Source: Streptomyces sp. SPB162 (GTDB lineage Bacteria; Actinomycetota; Actinomycetes; Streptomycetales; Streptomycetaceae). Taken from it: DNA of 64,000 nucleotides. Below the pieces are notes generated by a model. That model ran no database searches. It saw nothing but the letters and a program-made list of their open reading frames with translations, and was not told the DNA's origin. Below, piece by piece: positions 28,439 to 37,350 of the stretch (position 1 is its first letter; each line of letters opens with the position of its first letter). The translations under genes and the position numbers were made by a program. The DNA is taken from positions 5,649,001-5,713,000 of the forward strand of contig NZ_JAQFII010000001.1 of NCBI RefSeq assembly GCF_029504575.1. The letters run 5' to 3'.

Positions 28439-29851
28439 ATGGCAAAGCCCCCCGTTCTCACGCCTCAGGCGGTCGACTTCCCCCGCTGGTACCAGGACCT
28501 GGTCAACAAGGCCGAACTGGCCGACAACGGCCCGGTGCGCGGCACGATGGTGATCCGGCCGTACGGATACGCCCTCTGGGAGCGGATGCAGCAGGAGATG
28601 GACGCGCGCATCAAGGACGCGGGCGCCCAGAACGCCTACTTCCCGCTCTTCATCCCGCAGTCGTACCTGACGCGCGAAGCCGAGCACGTGGAGGGCTTCG
28701 CCCCCGAGCTGGCGGTCGTCACCCACGGTGGCGGCAAGGAGTTGGAAGAGCCGATCGTCGTCCGGCCGACCTCCGAGACGATCATCAACGAGTACTTCTC
28801 CAAGTGGGTGCAGAGCTACCGGGACCTGCCCCTGCTGATCAATCAGTGGGCGAACGTCGTCCGCTGGGAGATGCGCCCGCGCGTCTTCCTGCGCACCACC
28901 GAGTTCCTCTGGCAGGAGGGCCACACCGCCCACGCCACCTACGACGACGCGCGCGCCTACGCCGCGCGGATCCACCGGGACGTGTACGCCGATTTCATGG
29001 TGAACGTCCTCGGTATCGACGTGGTGCTCGGTCGCAAGACCGCCAAGGAGCGTTTCGCCGGCGCCATCAACACCCTCACGCTCGAGGGGATGATGGGCGA
29101 CGGCAAGGCGCTGCAGATGGGCACCAGCCATGAGCTGGGTCAGAACTTCGCGAAGGCGTTCAACACCTCGTACCTGTCGGGCGAGGGCAAGCAGGAGCTC
29201 GTCTGGCAGACCTCGTGGGGCGTGTCGACCCGCATGGTCGGCGGCCTGATCATGTCCCACGGCGACGACAACGGCCTGCGCGTCCCGCCGCGGCTCGCCG
29301 CGGTGCAGGTGGTCGTGCTGGCCATCAAGGGCGACGACACCGTCATCGCCAAGGTGCACGAGATCGGCGACCGCCTCAAGGCGGCCGGGATCCGCGTCCA
29401 GGTGGACGCCCGCACCGACACGCCGTTCGGCCGCCGGGCGGTGGACTGGGAGCTCAAGGGCGTCCCGGTGCGGGTCGAGGTCGGTCCGCGCGACCTGGAG
29501 AACGGCACCGCGATGCTGGCCCGCCGGATCGCCGGGGGCAAGGAGCCGGTGGCGCTCGACGCGCTGGAGGCCCTGATCCCCAAGATCCTCGAAGAGGACC
29601 AGGCGCAGCTGCTGCGCGAGAGCCGGGAGCGGCGCGAGTCGCGCACCGTGGACGTGGCGACCATCGGGGAGGCGGCCGAGGCCGCCGCCACCGGCTGGGC
29701 CCGCATCCCGTGGGCCGACCTCGGCCCCGAGGGCGAGGCCAAGCTCGCCGAGCAGAGCGTCTCCGTGCGTTGCCTGATCGCCGAGGACGGCTCCGTGCCG
29801 GCCGACGACGACGCTCCGGGCACCATCGCGGTCGTCGCTCGCGCGTACTGA
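28439..29851 (+). CDS. proS: proline--tRNA ligase, archaeal/eukaryal type
   Basis: This class II synthetase charges tRNA-Pro. The 470-aa protein lacks the insertion domain of the long bacterial type and matches the archaeal/eukaryal (ProS3) form. It shows VDFPRWYQDLVNKAELADNG, motif 2-like VVRWEMRPRVFLRTTEFLWQ followed by EGHTAH, and the anticodon-binding domain GVPVRVEVGPRDLENG. The C-terminus SVSVRCLIAEDGS... is shortened and ends in AY. Streptomyces often carry two prolyl-tRNA synthetases. It appears leaderless. Confidence 0.93.
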   Translation: MAKPPVLTPQAVDFPRWYQDLVNKAELADNGPVRGTMVIRPYGYALWERMQQEMDARIKDAGAQNAYFPLFIPQSYLTREAEHVEGFAPELAVVTHGGGKELEEPIVVRPTSETIINEYFSKWVQSYRDLPLLINQWANVVRWEMRPRVFLRTTEFLWQEGHTAHATYDDARAYAARIHRDVYADFMVNVLGIDVVLGRKTAKERFAGAINTLTLEGMMGDGKALQMGTSHELGQNFAKAFNTSYLSGEGKQELVWQTSWGVSTRMVGGLIMSHGDDNGLRVPPRLAAVQVVVLAIKGDDTVIAKVHEIGDRLKAAGIRVQVDARTDTPFGRRAVDWELKGVPVRVEVGPRDLENGTAMLARRIAGGKEPVALDALEALIPKILEEDQAQLLRESRERRESRTVDVATIGEAAEAAATGWARIPWADLGPEGEAKLAEQSVSVRCLIAEDGSVPADDDAPGTIAVVARAY

Positions 29852-30163
29852 GTCCACGTATCGGACTCGCGTACTCACGACCCACGTATCGGACTCGCGT
29901 ACTGAGTCCCTGTACGGCGTGCGCGTACCGGCCGGTCGCCGCCGGTCGCTGACGGTCCTCCGTCGGTGGCCCACGGTAGCTGGCCGGAAACGGGCGTAGG
30001 TTTTAGGTGTTACGTCCCGAGTTCGGGGCGGGTGTTCGGATCCTCCACTATCCTCCGCTCCCGCCCCGCGCCGGACGCATCCTCCGGAACTGACCGATGA
30101 GTGCAAATTATTTGGGGTGTCCCGGAATCGGAACACTGGGCCACCCCGGCTCGTTGATACGGC
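29852..30163. other. 312-base intergenic region with short direct repeats
   Basis: No gene was recognised. A 21-base unit (29855-29875, repeated exactly at 29883-29903) follows the proS stop, and the end of proS itself matches part of it, suggesting local duplication of the proS 3' end. The heptamer ATCCTCC occurs at 30040, 30050 and 30079. A locally AT-rich patch near 30104-30116 may hold a promoter for the next gene. Confidence 0.55.
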
Positions 30164-30761
30164 GTGAGCACGACACCACCAGTTCTCGCCGCCGAGCTGG
30201 CAGTCGCGTGGGCCGACATTCAACGGCACCACCCCGAACTGCCGGATCTGGCCGCGCCAGAGTCCCTTATCGGAGAGTCCTCGTCCGCCTGCGGGAATCG
30301 AGCTCTCCTTCGAAAGGCTGCTCCACGAGGCCGTGCACGGAGTCGCCGCAGCACGCGGCGTCCGTGACACGTCGCGAGCCGGCCGCTACCATAACCGCCG
30401 TTTTCTGGCGATCGCTGACGAATTGGGCCTCGACCACTCCGAGGAGCCGCATCCCAGCAGCGGCTTCTCTCTGGTCGGTCTGCGCCCTGACACCAAGAAG
30501 CGCTATCGAGCCACCATCGACCGGCTGCACCGGGCCCTGAAGGCGCACACGGTCGCGACCACCGCGGACACCGCCCGCAGTTTCCGCGGCCCGGCCGCGC
30601 GGCACGGCTCGTCCGGCGGGGGAGTGCGCGTCAAGGCCGTGTGCGACTGCGGGCGCAACGTCCGCGTCGTGCCGTCGGTCCTCGCCCAGGCGCCGATCAT
30701 GTGCGGTGCCTGCGGGCAGGCGTTCCGCATCCCGGAGGTCGTCGGCGCCGGCGTCGGGTGA
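30164..30761 (+). pseudogene. SprT-like zinc metalloprotease, frameshifted
   Basis: From GTG 30164 the frame reads MSTTPPVLAAELAVAWADIQ up to SSSACG, then breaks. The other frame continues as IELSFERLLHEAVHGVAAA with an HExxH zinc motif, GRYHNRRFLAIADELGL and a C-terminal zinc ribbon (CDCG...CGACG). Deleting one G from GGG at 30293-30295 joins them into 198 aa. SprT-like proteins are putative metalloproteases; the eukaryotic relative SPRTN removes DNA-protein crosslinks. As given, the second part could only start internally at GTG 30333, inside the active site. Confidence 0.75.
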
Positions 30762-30821
30762 GGTGAGCCGAAGCCACCGGGGCCTTTCGTGATCCGCCGG
30801 ACAGGCGCTGGGCCACTCCGG

Positions 30822-30851
30822 TTAGCCGGGCGTGTCACCGTGTGGCAGAAT
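30822..30851 (+). promoter_or_regulatory. candidate promoter of the rpsP operon
   Basis: TTAGCC (30822-30827) and CAGAAT (30846-30851) are 18 bases apart, upstream of rpsP by about 135 bases. The match is moderate. Confidence 0.3.
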
Positions 30852-30987
30852 AGCCAGCTGAGAACTCGACAGCCGTGCAGGAACCCTCTCTCCTTCGGCT
30901 GACGAATCCGCTGGGCGCACGAATCCCACAACCCCACGTGGGTGTTTGCCGTGCCCAACCTCGTCAATTCCAGGAGAACCCACTCCC

Positions 30988-31446
30988 GTGGCAGTCAAGA
31001 TCAAGCTGAAGCGTCTGGGCAAGATCCGTTCGCCTCACTACCGCATCGTCATCGCCGACTCCCGTACCCGCCGTGACGGCCGGGCCATCGAGGAGATCGG
31101 CCTGTACCACCCGGTGCAGAACCCCTCGCGCATCGAGGTCGACACCGAGCGTGTCCAGTACTGGCTGGGTGTCGGCGCGCAGCCGACCGAGCCCGTGATG
31201 GCCATCCTCAAGGTCACCGGCGACTGGCAGAAGTTCAAGGGCCTGCCGGCCCCGGCCCCGATGCTCGTCGCCGAGCCGAAGGCCGACAAGCGGATCCTCT
31301 TCGAGGCCGCTGCCAAGGACGCCGGCAACGAGCCCAAGGGTGAGGCCATCACCCCGAAGGCCAAGAAGGCGGAGAAGGCCGAGAAGAAGGCCGATGACGC
31401 TGTCGAGGCCCCCGTTGAGGCCCCGGCCGAGACCACCGAGGCCTGA
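30988..31446 (+). CDS. rpsP: 30S ribosomal protein S16
   Basis: The 152-aa S16 starts at GTG 30988 ([20 protein letters not shown]), with AGGAG upstream. It is a small-subunit assembly protein. The first 85 residues are the conserved fold. The Lys/Ala/Glu-rich C-terminal tail (about 115-152) is an actinobacterial extension. It opens the rpsP-khpA-rimM-trmD-rplS cluster, a widely conserved ribosome-maturation operon. Confidence 0.97.
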   Translation: MAVKIKLKRLGKIRSPHYRIVIADSRTRRDGRAIEEIGLYHPVQNPSRIEVDTERVQYWLGVGAQPTEPVMAILKVTGDWQKFKGLPAPAPMLVAEPKADKRILFEAAAKDAGNEPKGEAITPKAKKAEKAEKKADDAVEAPVEAPAETTEA

Positions 31447-31448
31447 GC

Positions 31449-31688
31449 ATGCTCGAGGAGGCTCTCGAGCACCTCGTGAAGGGCATCGTCGACAATCCCG
31501 ATGATGTGCAGGTGTCCGCGAAGACCCTGCGCCGCGGGAGCGTCCTCGAGGTCCGGGTGCACCCGGACGACCTCGGCAAGGTGATCGGCCGCAACGGCCG
31601 CACCGCACGCGCTTTGCGTACTGTCGTGGGCGCCCTCGGTGGCCGTGGCATCCGCGTCGACCTCGTCGACGTGGATCAGGTCCGCTGA
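31449..31688 (+). CDS. khpA: KH-domain RNA-binding protein KhpA
   Basis: The 79-aa protein begins two bases after rpsP. Its KH domain contains the GxxG loop in LGKVIGRNGRTARALRTVV. KhpA-type proteins bind RNA, often with KhpB/Jag. The start MLEEALEHLVKGIVDNPDDV is typical, and the rpsP-khpA-rimM order is conserved. Confidence 0.93.
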   Translation: MLEEALEHLVKGIVDNPDDVQVSAKTLRRGSVLEVRVHPDDLGKVIGRNGRTARALRTVVGALGGRGIRVDLVDVDQVR

Positions 31689-31783
31689 GACCAATGCAGT
31701 ACCGGCACGGGCCGGGGGCGGCGATTGCCGGCTCCGGCCCGTTGTCGCGTTCCAGGACATTCTTTGAGTGAAGGGCAAGCAGA

Positions 31784-32320
31784 GTGCAGCTGGTAGTCGG
31801 CCGGATCGGGCGCGCCCACGGCATCAAGGGCGAGGTCACCGTCGAGGTGCGCACCGACGAGCCGGAGGTGCGGCTCGGCCCGGGCGCGGTGCTGGCCACG
31901 GACCCGGCCACCGCCGGGCCGCTGACCATCGAGTCCGGCAAGGTGCACAGCGGACGTCTGCTGCTGCGCTTCGAGGGCGTGCACGACCGCACCGCCGCCG
32001 AGGCGCTGCGCAACACCCTGCTGATCGCCGAGGTGGACCCGGCGGAGCTGCCCGAGGACCCCGAGGAGTTCTACGACCACCAGCTGGTCGACCTCGACGT
32101 GGTGACCGTGGACGGTACGGAGGTCGGCCGCATCCTGGAGATCTCGCACCTGCCGGGCCAGGACCTGCTGATCGTCGAGCGCCCCGACGGCACCGAGGTG
32201 ATGATCCCGTTCGTCAGCGAGATCGTCCCGGAGATCGACCTGGAGAACCAGCGCGCCGTGATCGACCCGCCGCCCGGCCTGCTCAACGAGGCCGAGGGCC
32301 GAGGTCGCGAGTGCCCGTGA
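31784..32320 (+). CDS. rimM: 16S rRNA processing protein RimM
   Basis: RimM assists 30S maturation by binding S19 and the 16S 3' domain. The N-terminal RimM domain ([20 protein letters not shown]) and the C-terminal PRC barrel ([36 protein letters not shown]) are complete. As read, the protein is 178 aa and ends GRGRECP. Deleting one G from GGG 32296-32298 instead gives an acidic tail ending at 32384, with TGA overlapping the trmD ATG and about 199 aa. That arrangement looks more natural, so the annotated end is doubtful. The start is GTG 31784. Confidence 0.88.
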   Translation: MQLVVGRIGRAHGIKGEVTVEVRTDEPEVRLGPGAVLATDPATAGPLTIESGKVHSGRLLLRFEGVHDRTAAEALRNTLLIAEVDPAELPEDPEEFYDHQLVDLDVVTVDGTEVGRILEISHLPGQDLLIVERPDGTEVMIPFVSEIVPEIDLENQRAVIDPPPGLLNEAEGRGRECP

Positions 32321-32383
32321 GGCCGACGGCGCCGAGGCTGCCGACGCGGGCGACGGCCGTGACGGCGCCGACGGCACCGCCTG

Positions 32384-33202
32384 ATGCGCATCGACGTCAT
32401 CACGATCTTCCCTGAGTACCTGGAACCGCTGAACGTGTCGCTGGTCGGCAAGGCGCGGGCCCGCGGGCAGCTCGACGTGCGCGTCCACAACCTGCGGGAC
32501 TGGACCCACGACCGGCACAACACCGTGGACGACAGCCCCTTCGGCGGCGGTCCCGGCATGGTGATGAAGCCCGAGCCGTGGGGTGAGGCACTGGACGCGG
32601 TGACCGCGGAGGCGGAAGAGGGTGAGCGGCGGCCCGTGCTGGTCGTCCCGACGCCCAGCGGTCTGCCGTTCACCCAGGAACTGGCCGTCGAACTGTCCGA
32701 GCGGCCCTGGCTGGTCTTCACGCCCGCCCGCTACGAGGGCATCGACCGGCGGGTCATCGAGGAGTACGGCGACCGTTTCGACGTCCGCGAGGTCTCGATC
32801 GGCGACTACGTCCTGGCCGGTGGCGAGGCCCCGGTCCTGGTGATCGTCGAGGCGGTGGCCCGGCTGCTGCCCGGCGTGCTCGGCAACGCCGAGTCCCACC
32901 GCGACGACTCCTTCGCGCCCGGCGCGATGGCCGACCTCCTGGAGGGGCCGGTCTACACGAAGCCGCCCGTCTGGCGGGAGCGCGAGGTGCCCGAGGTGCT
33001 GCTGAGCGGCCACCACGGCAAGGTCGCGCGCTTCCGCCGCGACGAGGCCTTCCGCCGTACCACCGCCAACCGGCCGGACCTGATCGAGCGCTGCGACCCC
33101 GCCGCCCTCGACAAGGCCGACCGCGCTCTGCTGGCCGAGCTGGGCTGGGAAGAGCTGCCGGACGGCCGATTTGGGCGCTCGGCCTCCGCCGTGGAAGAAT
33201 AG
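32384..33202 (+). CDS. trmD: tRNA (guanine(37)-N(1))-methyltransferase
   Basis: TrmD methylates G37 of tRNAs to prevent frameshifting. The 272-aa protein starts [20 protein letters not shown] and shows [32 protein letters not shown] and the trefoil-knot SAM site [11 protein letters not shown]. The C-terminal domain contains [10 protein letters not shown] and [16 protein letters not shown]. The length is normal. It follows rimM and precedes rplS. Confidence 0.96.
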   Translation: MRIDVITIFPEYLEPLNVSLVGKARARGQLDVRVHNLRDWTHDRHNTVDDSPFGGGPGMVMKPEPWGEALDAVTAEAEEGERRPVLVVPTPSGLPFTQELAVELSERPWLVFTPARYEGIDRRVIEEYGDRFDVREVSIGDYVLAGGEAPVLVIVEAVARLLPGVLGNAESHRDDSFAPGAMADLLEGPVYTKPPVWREREVPEVLLSGHHGKVARFRRDEAFRRTTANRPDLIERCDPAALDKADRALLAELGWEELPDGRFGRSASAVEE

Positions 33203-33336
33203 CCGCCTGCTGTACGTCCGGCGGCGCCCCTGCCACAGGGGGACCGACGCTCGCCCGACGGAGCGGCATTCCGAATCATCATCACGACCGTTCCGCCGAT
33301 GACCTGTGGCATGGGCGAAGGAAGCAGAAGATCTTC

Positions 33337-33684
33337 ATGCATATTCTCGACTCCATCGACAACGCGTCGAAGCGTGACGACGTCCCGGCGTTCCGCCCCG
33401 GTGACACCATCAACGTCCACGTGCGCGTCATCGAGGGCACCCGCTCGCGTGTGCAGCAGTTCAAGGGCGTAGTCGTCCGCCGCCAGGGCGCCGGCGTCCG
33501 CGAGACCTTCACGGTCCGCAAGGTCAGCTTCAGCGTCGGCGTCGAGCGTACCTTCCCGGTGCACAGCCCGATCTTCGAGAAGATCGAGATCGTGACCCGC
33601 GGTGACGTCCGTCGCGCCAAGCTGTACTACCTCCGTGAGCTGCGCGGCAAGGCCGCGAAGATCAAGGAGAAGCGCGACAACTGA
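33337..33684 (+). CDS. rplS: 50S ribosomal protein L19
   Basis: The 115-aa L19 reads [20 protein letters not shown] and contains the family signature around [20 protein letters not shown]. It sits at the 30S-50S interface. GAAGGAAG upstream of ATG 33337 provides the ribosome binding site. A 134-base leader with small hairpins (for example 33202-33225) separates it from trmD. Confidence 0.96.
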   Translation: MHILDSIDNASKRDDVPAFRPGDTINVHVRVIEGTRSRVQQFKGVVVRRQGAGVRETFTVRKVSFSVGVERTFPVHSPIFEKIEIVTRGDVRRAKLYYLRELRGKAAKIKEKRDN

Positions 33685-33702
33685 GTCCGTCGCGGGGCCG
33701 TA

Positions 33703-33708
33703 TAGGCT
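33703..33708 (+). promoter_or_regulatory. candidate -10 TAGGCT of sipW
   Basis: TAGGCT lies nine bases before the sipW ATG, with no ribosome binding site between. A partial -35, CTGAGT (33681-33686), is 16 bases further up, overlapping the rplS stop. It suggests a leaderless or near-leaderless sip operon transcript. Confidence 0.35.
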
Positions 33709-33717
33709 CTCCGCTCG

Positions 33718-34428
33718 ATGGACACGGACGCAGGACCTTCGGAGCGCGATCGCTCTTCCACTGCTGAACAGCAGGGGGAGCAGCGGTCGCGCTTCGCTGT
33801 GTACCCGTCGTCCGTCCCCCCGTGGTGGTCAGTGGCCCGCTGGTGGCGTACGGCGCTGCCGGCCGTGGCCTGCGTGGCCGCCCTGTTCCTGGTGAACGCC
33901 TTCCTGGTGCAGCCGTTCCTCGTTCCGAGCGCATCGATGGAGGGGACGCTGCAGATCGGGGACCGGGTGCTGGTGAACAAGCTGGCCTACCGTTTCGGCC
34001 GGGTGCCGGAGCGGGGCGACATCGTCGTCTTTGACGGTGACGGATCGTTCCTCCAGACCGGCGGGACCGATTATGTAAAGCGGGTGATCGGTATTGGCGG
34101 GGACCGGGTCACTTGTTGCGACGCGCTGGGCAGACTCATGGTGAACGGTCATTCGCTGGACGAGGGATATCTGTATCCGGGCGATACACCGTCCCGAGTA
34201 CCGTTCGACATCCAAGTGCCGGCAGGGAGGCTGTGGGTGATGGGTGACCACCGTGACGACTCCCGGGATTCGCGGGATCACCTCGGCGAGCCCGGCGGCG
34301 GCACCGTCCCGCTGGACGAGGTGATCGGGCGGGCCGACTGGATCGGCTGGCCGATCGGGCGGATGCGGTCCCTGGACCGTCCGGCGGTCTTCGCCGCCGT
34401 GCCAGGACCGGGTCGGGGCCGTGGGTAA
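33718..34428 (+). CDS. sipW: type I signal peptidase SipW
   Basis: The first of four signal peptidases in the cluster, 236 aa. It cleaves signal peptides at the outer membrane face. One N-terminal membrane segment (about 46-66) precedes the catalytic Ser box VPSASMEGTL (S73) and the Lys box DYVKRVIGIGGD (K121). The GDHRDDSRDSRDH box is present. No C-terminal membrane anchor is evident. It overlaps sipX by 8 bases. The cluster order matches that described in S. lividans. Confidence 0.92.
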   Translation: MDTDAGPSERDRSSTAEQQGEQRSRFAVYPSSVPPWWSVARWWRTALPAVACVAALFLVNAFLVQPFLVPSASMEGTLQIGDRVLVNKLAYRFGRVPERGDIVVFDGDGSFLQTGGTDYVKRVIGIGGDRVTCCDALGRLMVNGHSLDEGYLYPGDTPSRVPFDIQVPAGRLWVMGDHRDDSRDSRDHLGEPGGGTVPLDEVIGRADWIGWPIGRMRSLDRPAVFAAVPGPGRGRG

Positions 34429-35683
34429 CCGCGGCAGGCCGCGGTACGGGCACCACCGGCCGGGGCGGGGTTCCGGCGGAGGGCGTGGCTCCGGCAGCGG
34501 CTCGCGCGATGGTCTCCAGGGCGGCTCCGGCAGCTCCCACGGTCCCTCCGATGCCGGCTCGGCGCCGCGCGGCGGCCCCACCCGGGCGGAGCGGCGCAAG
34601 CTGGCCCGCAAGGTCAAGCGCAAGCGGCGCCGATCGGCGGCGCGCGAGGTGCCGCTGCTGCTCGTCGTGGCACTGCTGATCGCCCTGGTGCTCAAGACGT
34701 TCCTGCTGCAGGCGTTCGTCATCCCGTCCGGTTCGATGGAGCAGACGATCAGGATCAGCGACCGGGTGCTGGTCGACAAGTTGACTCCGTGGTTCGGCAG
34801 CACGCCGCAGCGCGGCGACGTCGTGGTCTTCAAGGACCCGGGCGGCTGGCTGGCGAACGAGCCCAAGGCCAAGCCGGATCCGGTGGTGGTCAAGCAGGTG
34901 AAGGAGTTCTTCACCTTCATCGGGCTGCTGCCGTCCTCGGGCGAACAGGACCTGATCAAGCGGGTGGTCGCGGTCGGCGGGGACACCGTCAAGTGCTGCG
35001 GCAAGGACGGCCGGATCACCGTCAACGGCACTCCGTTGACCGAGCCGTACATCAATCCGGGGGACACGCCCTCGATCTCGCAGTTCAGCGTGAAGGTGCC
35101 GGTCGGGCGGGTGTGGGTGATGGGGGACCACCGCTCCAACTCGGCGGACTCCCGTTTCCACATGGACCAGCCTGGTCAGGGGACGGTGCCGCTGGATCTC
35201 GTGGTGGGCCGGGCGTTCGTCATCGCGTGGCCGCTGGCCCACTGGCGCAAACTGGAGGAACCGGGGACGTACGCCTCGGTGCCCGACGCGCGGCCGACGG
35301 GCGCGAGTGCGCTGGAACCGCCGACTAAGGTGGGCACGGCCAACAATGGGCAAGGAACGACCCACCCCCCGATTCCTGCGGAACTCCCGCTCGTTATGGG
35401 AGTGGTGGGCCTGCGTCAGTCTTGGCGCAGGCGGCAGCGTGGAATGAGGAGTGAACGTGGGGGACCTGGCGGTCGGCGCACGATCCGGATCCGGCGAGCC
35501 CGAAGACGGGGACATCCCGGCGGGCTCTGTCCAGAAGACGGCGGGCGGCGGCGCGGCCCCCGATGCGGGGCACGAGAACGAGTCCGGACACGAACCACCC
35601 GCACCGCGGTCCGGGTCGGGGTCCGGTGGTGGCGAGGACGGGAACGGGAACGGAGACGGCGGTGCGGCGGGCAGGCGCGGTAG
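34421..35683 (+). CDS. sipX: type I signal peptidase SipX
   Basis: This 420-aa peptidase has a Gly/Arg-rich N-terminal tail and a membrane segment near 77-97. The catalytic Ser is S105 (IPSGSMEQTI), the Lys is K180 (DLIKRVVAVGGD), and GDHRSNSADSRFH follows. The last 75 or so residues are Arg-rich and overlap the sipY coding region by over 220 bases. Removing one G from GGG near 35407-35409 would end the gene at 35447, right before sipY. The true C-terminus is therefore uncertain, while the catalytic domain is intact. Confidence 0.85.
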   Translation: MGNRGRPRYGHHRPGRGSGGGRGSGSGSRDGLQGGSGSSHGPSDAGSAPRGGPTRAERRKLARKVKRKRRRSAAREVPLLLVVALLIALVLKTFLLQAFVIPSGSMEQTIRISDRVLVDKLTPWFGSTPQRGDVVVFKDPGGWLANEPKAKPDPVVVKQVKEFFTFIGLLPSSGEQDLIKRVVAVGGDTVKCCGKDGRITVNGTPLTEPYINPGDTPSISQFSVKVPVGRVWVMGDHRSNSADSRFHMDQPGQGTVPLDLVVGRAFVIAWPLAHWRKLEEPGTYASVPDARPTGASALEPPTKVGTANNGQGTTHPPIPAELPLVMGVVGLRQSWRRRQRGMRSERGGPGGRRTIRIRRARRRGHPGGLCPEDGGRRRGPRCGARERVRTRTTRTAVRVGVRWWRGRERERRRRCGGQAR

Positions 35684-36488
35684 GCGCGGCAGGCCGGAGC
35701 GCAAGCAGCGGTCGTTCTGGAAGGAGCTGCCGCTGCTCATCGGCATCGCGCTGGTACTGGCGCTGCTGATCAAGACCTTCCTGGTGCAGGCGTTCTCCAT
35801 CCCGTCGGACTCGATGCAGAACACCCTGCAGGAGGGCGACCGGGTTCTGGTGGACAAGCTGACCCCGTGGTTCGGCTCCGAGCCCGACCGCGGCGAGGTC
35901 GTCGTCTTCCACGACCCGGGCGGCTGGCTGCCCGAGAACCCGCCGCCCAGCGGCAACGCGGTGTCGCGGGGTCTGCAGTCGGCCCTCAGCTTCATCGGCC
36001 TGATGCCCTCCGCGCAGGAGAAGGACCTGATCAAGCGGGTCATCGGCGTGGGTGGCGACACCGTGGAGTGCAACGGGACGGGTCCGCTGAAGGTGAACGG
36101 CAAGGCGCTCGTCGAGCCGTACGTCTACCCGGACAACACCCCGTGCACGATGGACAAGCCGTTCAAGGTGACGGTGCCCAAGGACCACATCTGGGTGATG
36201 GGCGACCACCGGCAGAACTCGCTGGACTCGCGGTACCACATGGATCAGCCGGGCAACGGCTACGTCCCGCTCGACGACGTGGTCGGCCGTGCCTTCGTGA
36301 AGGCCTGGCCCATCAACCGCTGGGGCATGCTGCCCGTCCCCGACACCTTCGACCAGCCGGGGATCAACGCGGCGGGCGCCGCCCTGCCGGCCACCGCCGG
36401 TCTGGTGGGTGCGGTTCCGCTGGTGCTGATGCGCCGGCGTCGGCTGACCCGCAAGGGCGCCGAGGCCGCTGAGGGCTCCGCGGGCTGA
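35457..36488 (+). CDS. sipY: type I signal peptidase SipY
   Basis: A 343-aa signal peptidase starting at GTG 35457, six bases after a TGAGGAG site; GTG 35451 is an alternative. The acidic Gly/Asn-rich N-terminus is followed by a membrane segment (about 95-110), the Ser box IPSDSMQNTL (S119), the Lys box DLIKRVIGVGGD (K193) and GDHRQNSLDSRYH. A second hydrophobic segment (AALPATAGLVGAVPLVLM) ends in Arg/Lys, giving a C-terminal anchor. Confidence 0.9.
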   Translation: MGDLAVGARSGSGEPEDGDIPAGSVQKTAGGGAAPDAGHENESGHEPPAPRSGSGSGGGEDGNGNGDGGAAGRRGRRGRPERKQRSFWKELPLLIGIALVLALLIKTFLVQAFSIPSDSMQNTLQEGDRVLVDKLTPWFGSEPDRGEVVVFHDPGGWLPENPPPSGNAVSRGLQSALSFIGLMPSAQEKDLIKRVIGVGGDTVECNGTGPLKVNGKALVEPYVYPDNTPCTMDKPFKVTVPKDHIWVMGDHRQNSLDSRYHMDQPGNGYVPLDDVVGRAFVKAWPINRWGMLPVPDTFDQPGINAAGAALPATAGLVGAVPLVLMRRRRLTRKGAEAAEGSAG

Positions 36489-36577
36489 CCGTGGGGCGGC
36501 CTGCCCGGCGGTGTGGTCGTCGGCCATGCGCGGGACGTGTGGGACTCGTGCGAGTCGCAAATGCCTGCCGGGGAGTG

Positions 36578-36607
36578 CTGACCGCGGCAGGTACCGGCGG
36601 GTAGGGT
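36578..36607 (+). promoter_or_regulatory. sipZ promoter, probably leaderless
   Basis: CTGACC (36578-36583) and a perfect TAGGGT (36602-36607) are 18 bases apart. The -10 box ends eight bases before the sipZ ATG, so the transcript likely starts at the AUG. This agrees with reports that sipZ heads a separate operon. Confidence 0.55.
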
Positions 36608-36615
36608 GCGGGTCC

Positions 36616-37350
36616 ATGAGCAGCAGCACTTCCACGAGCAGCAGCGCGATACGCAAGGATGACGGCCGGCTCGGACGCGTACTGTCCGGGCTCGCCGTCG
36701 CCATCGGCTGCGCGCTGTTCCTGGGCGGCTTCGCCTGGGGAGCCGTGACCTACCGGCCCTACACCGTCCCGACCCAGTCCATGCAGCCGACCGTGGAGCC
36801 GGGAGACCGGATCCTGGCGCAGCGTGTGGACGGCTCGGACGTGCGGCGCGGCGACATCGTGGTCTTCCATGACCAGCTGTGGGGCAGCGCGACGCTCGTC
36901 AAGCGCGTCGTCGGGGTGGACGGCGACGTCATCAGCTGCTGCGACAAGCAGGGCCGGATGCTCGTCAACGGCAAACCGGTCGAGGAGAGCTACCTGCTGA
37001 ACGGCGGACCGGCGTCGATGACGCCCTTCGAGACCACGGTTCCCAAGGGGCAGCTCTTCCTCCTCGGTGACAACCGGCTCGAGTCGCTCGACTCCCGTGT
37101 GCACATGACCGGCGGCGACACCGGTACGGTGCCGCGCGGGGCGGTCAAGGCCCGGGTGGACGCGGTGGCGTGGCCGCTGGGGCGGCTCGGCATGGTGGAC
37201 CGGGCCGAGAACTTCTCCGCGCTGCCCGGCGGCGTCTCCCAGCCGGGGCCGCTGCGCTGGATCACCATCGCGGTGTTCGCCGGAATGGCGCTGATCCTCG
37301 GCGGTGCGGCGCACGGCCCGATCGCCCGCGGGCTGCGCCGCCGCCGGTGA
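36616..37350 (+). CDS. sipZ: type I signal peptidase SipZ
   Basis: The 244-aa peptidase starts at ATG 36616, just downstream of a strong promoter. An N-terminal membrane helix (about 25-45) is followed by the Ser box VPTQSMQPTV (S55), the Lys box LVKRVVGVDGD (K96) and GDNRLESLDSRVH. A C-terminal helix (ITIAVFAGMALILGGAA) plus an Arg-rich end forms a second anchor. The stop overlaps the GTG of the Nudix gene as GTGA. Confidence 0.92.
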   Translation: MSSSTSTSSSAIRKDDGRLGRVLSGLAVAIGCALFLGGFAWGAVTYRPYTVPTQSMQPTVEPGDRILAQRVDGSDVRRGDIVVFHDQLWGSATLVKRVVGVDGDVISCCDKQGRMLVNGKPVEESYLLNGGPASMTPFETTVPKGQLFLLGDNRLESLDSRVHMTGGDTGTVPRGAVKARVDAVAWPLGRLGMVDRAENFSALPGGVSQPGPLRWITIAVFAGMALILGGAAHGPIARGLRRRR

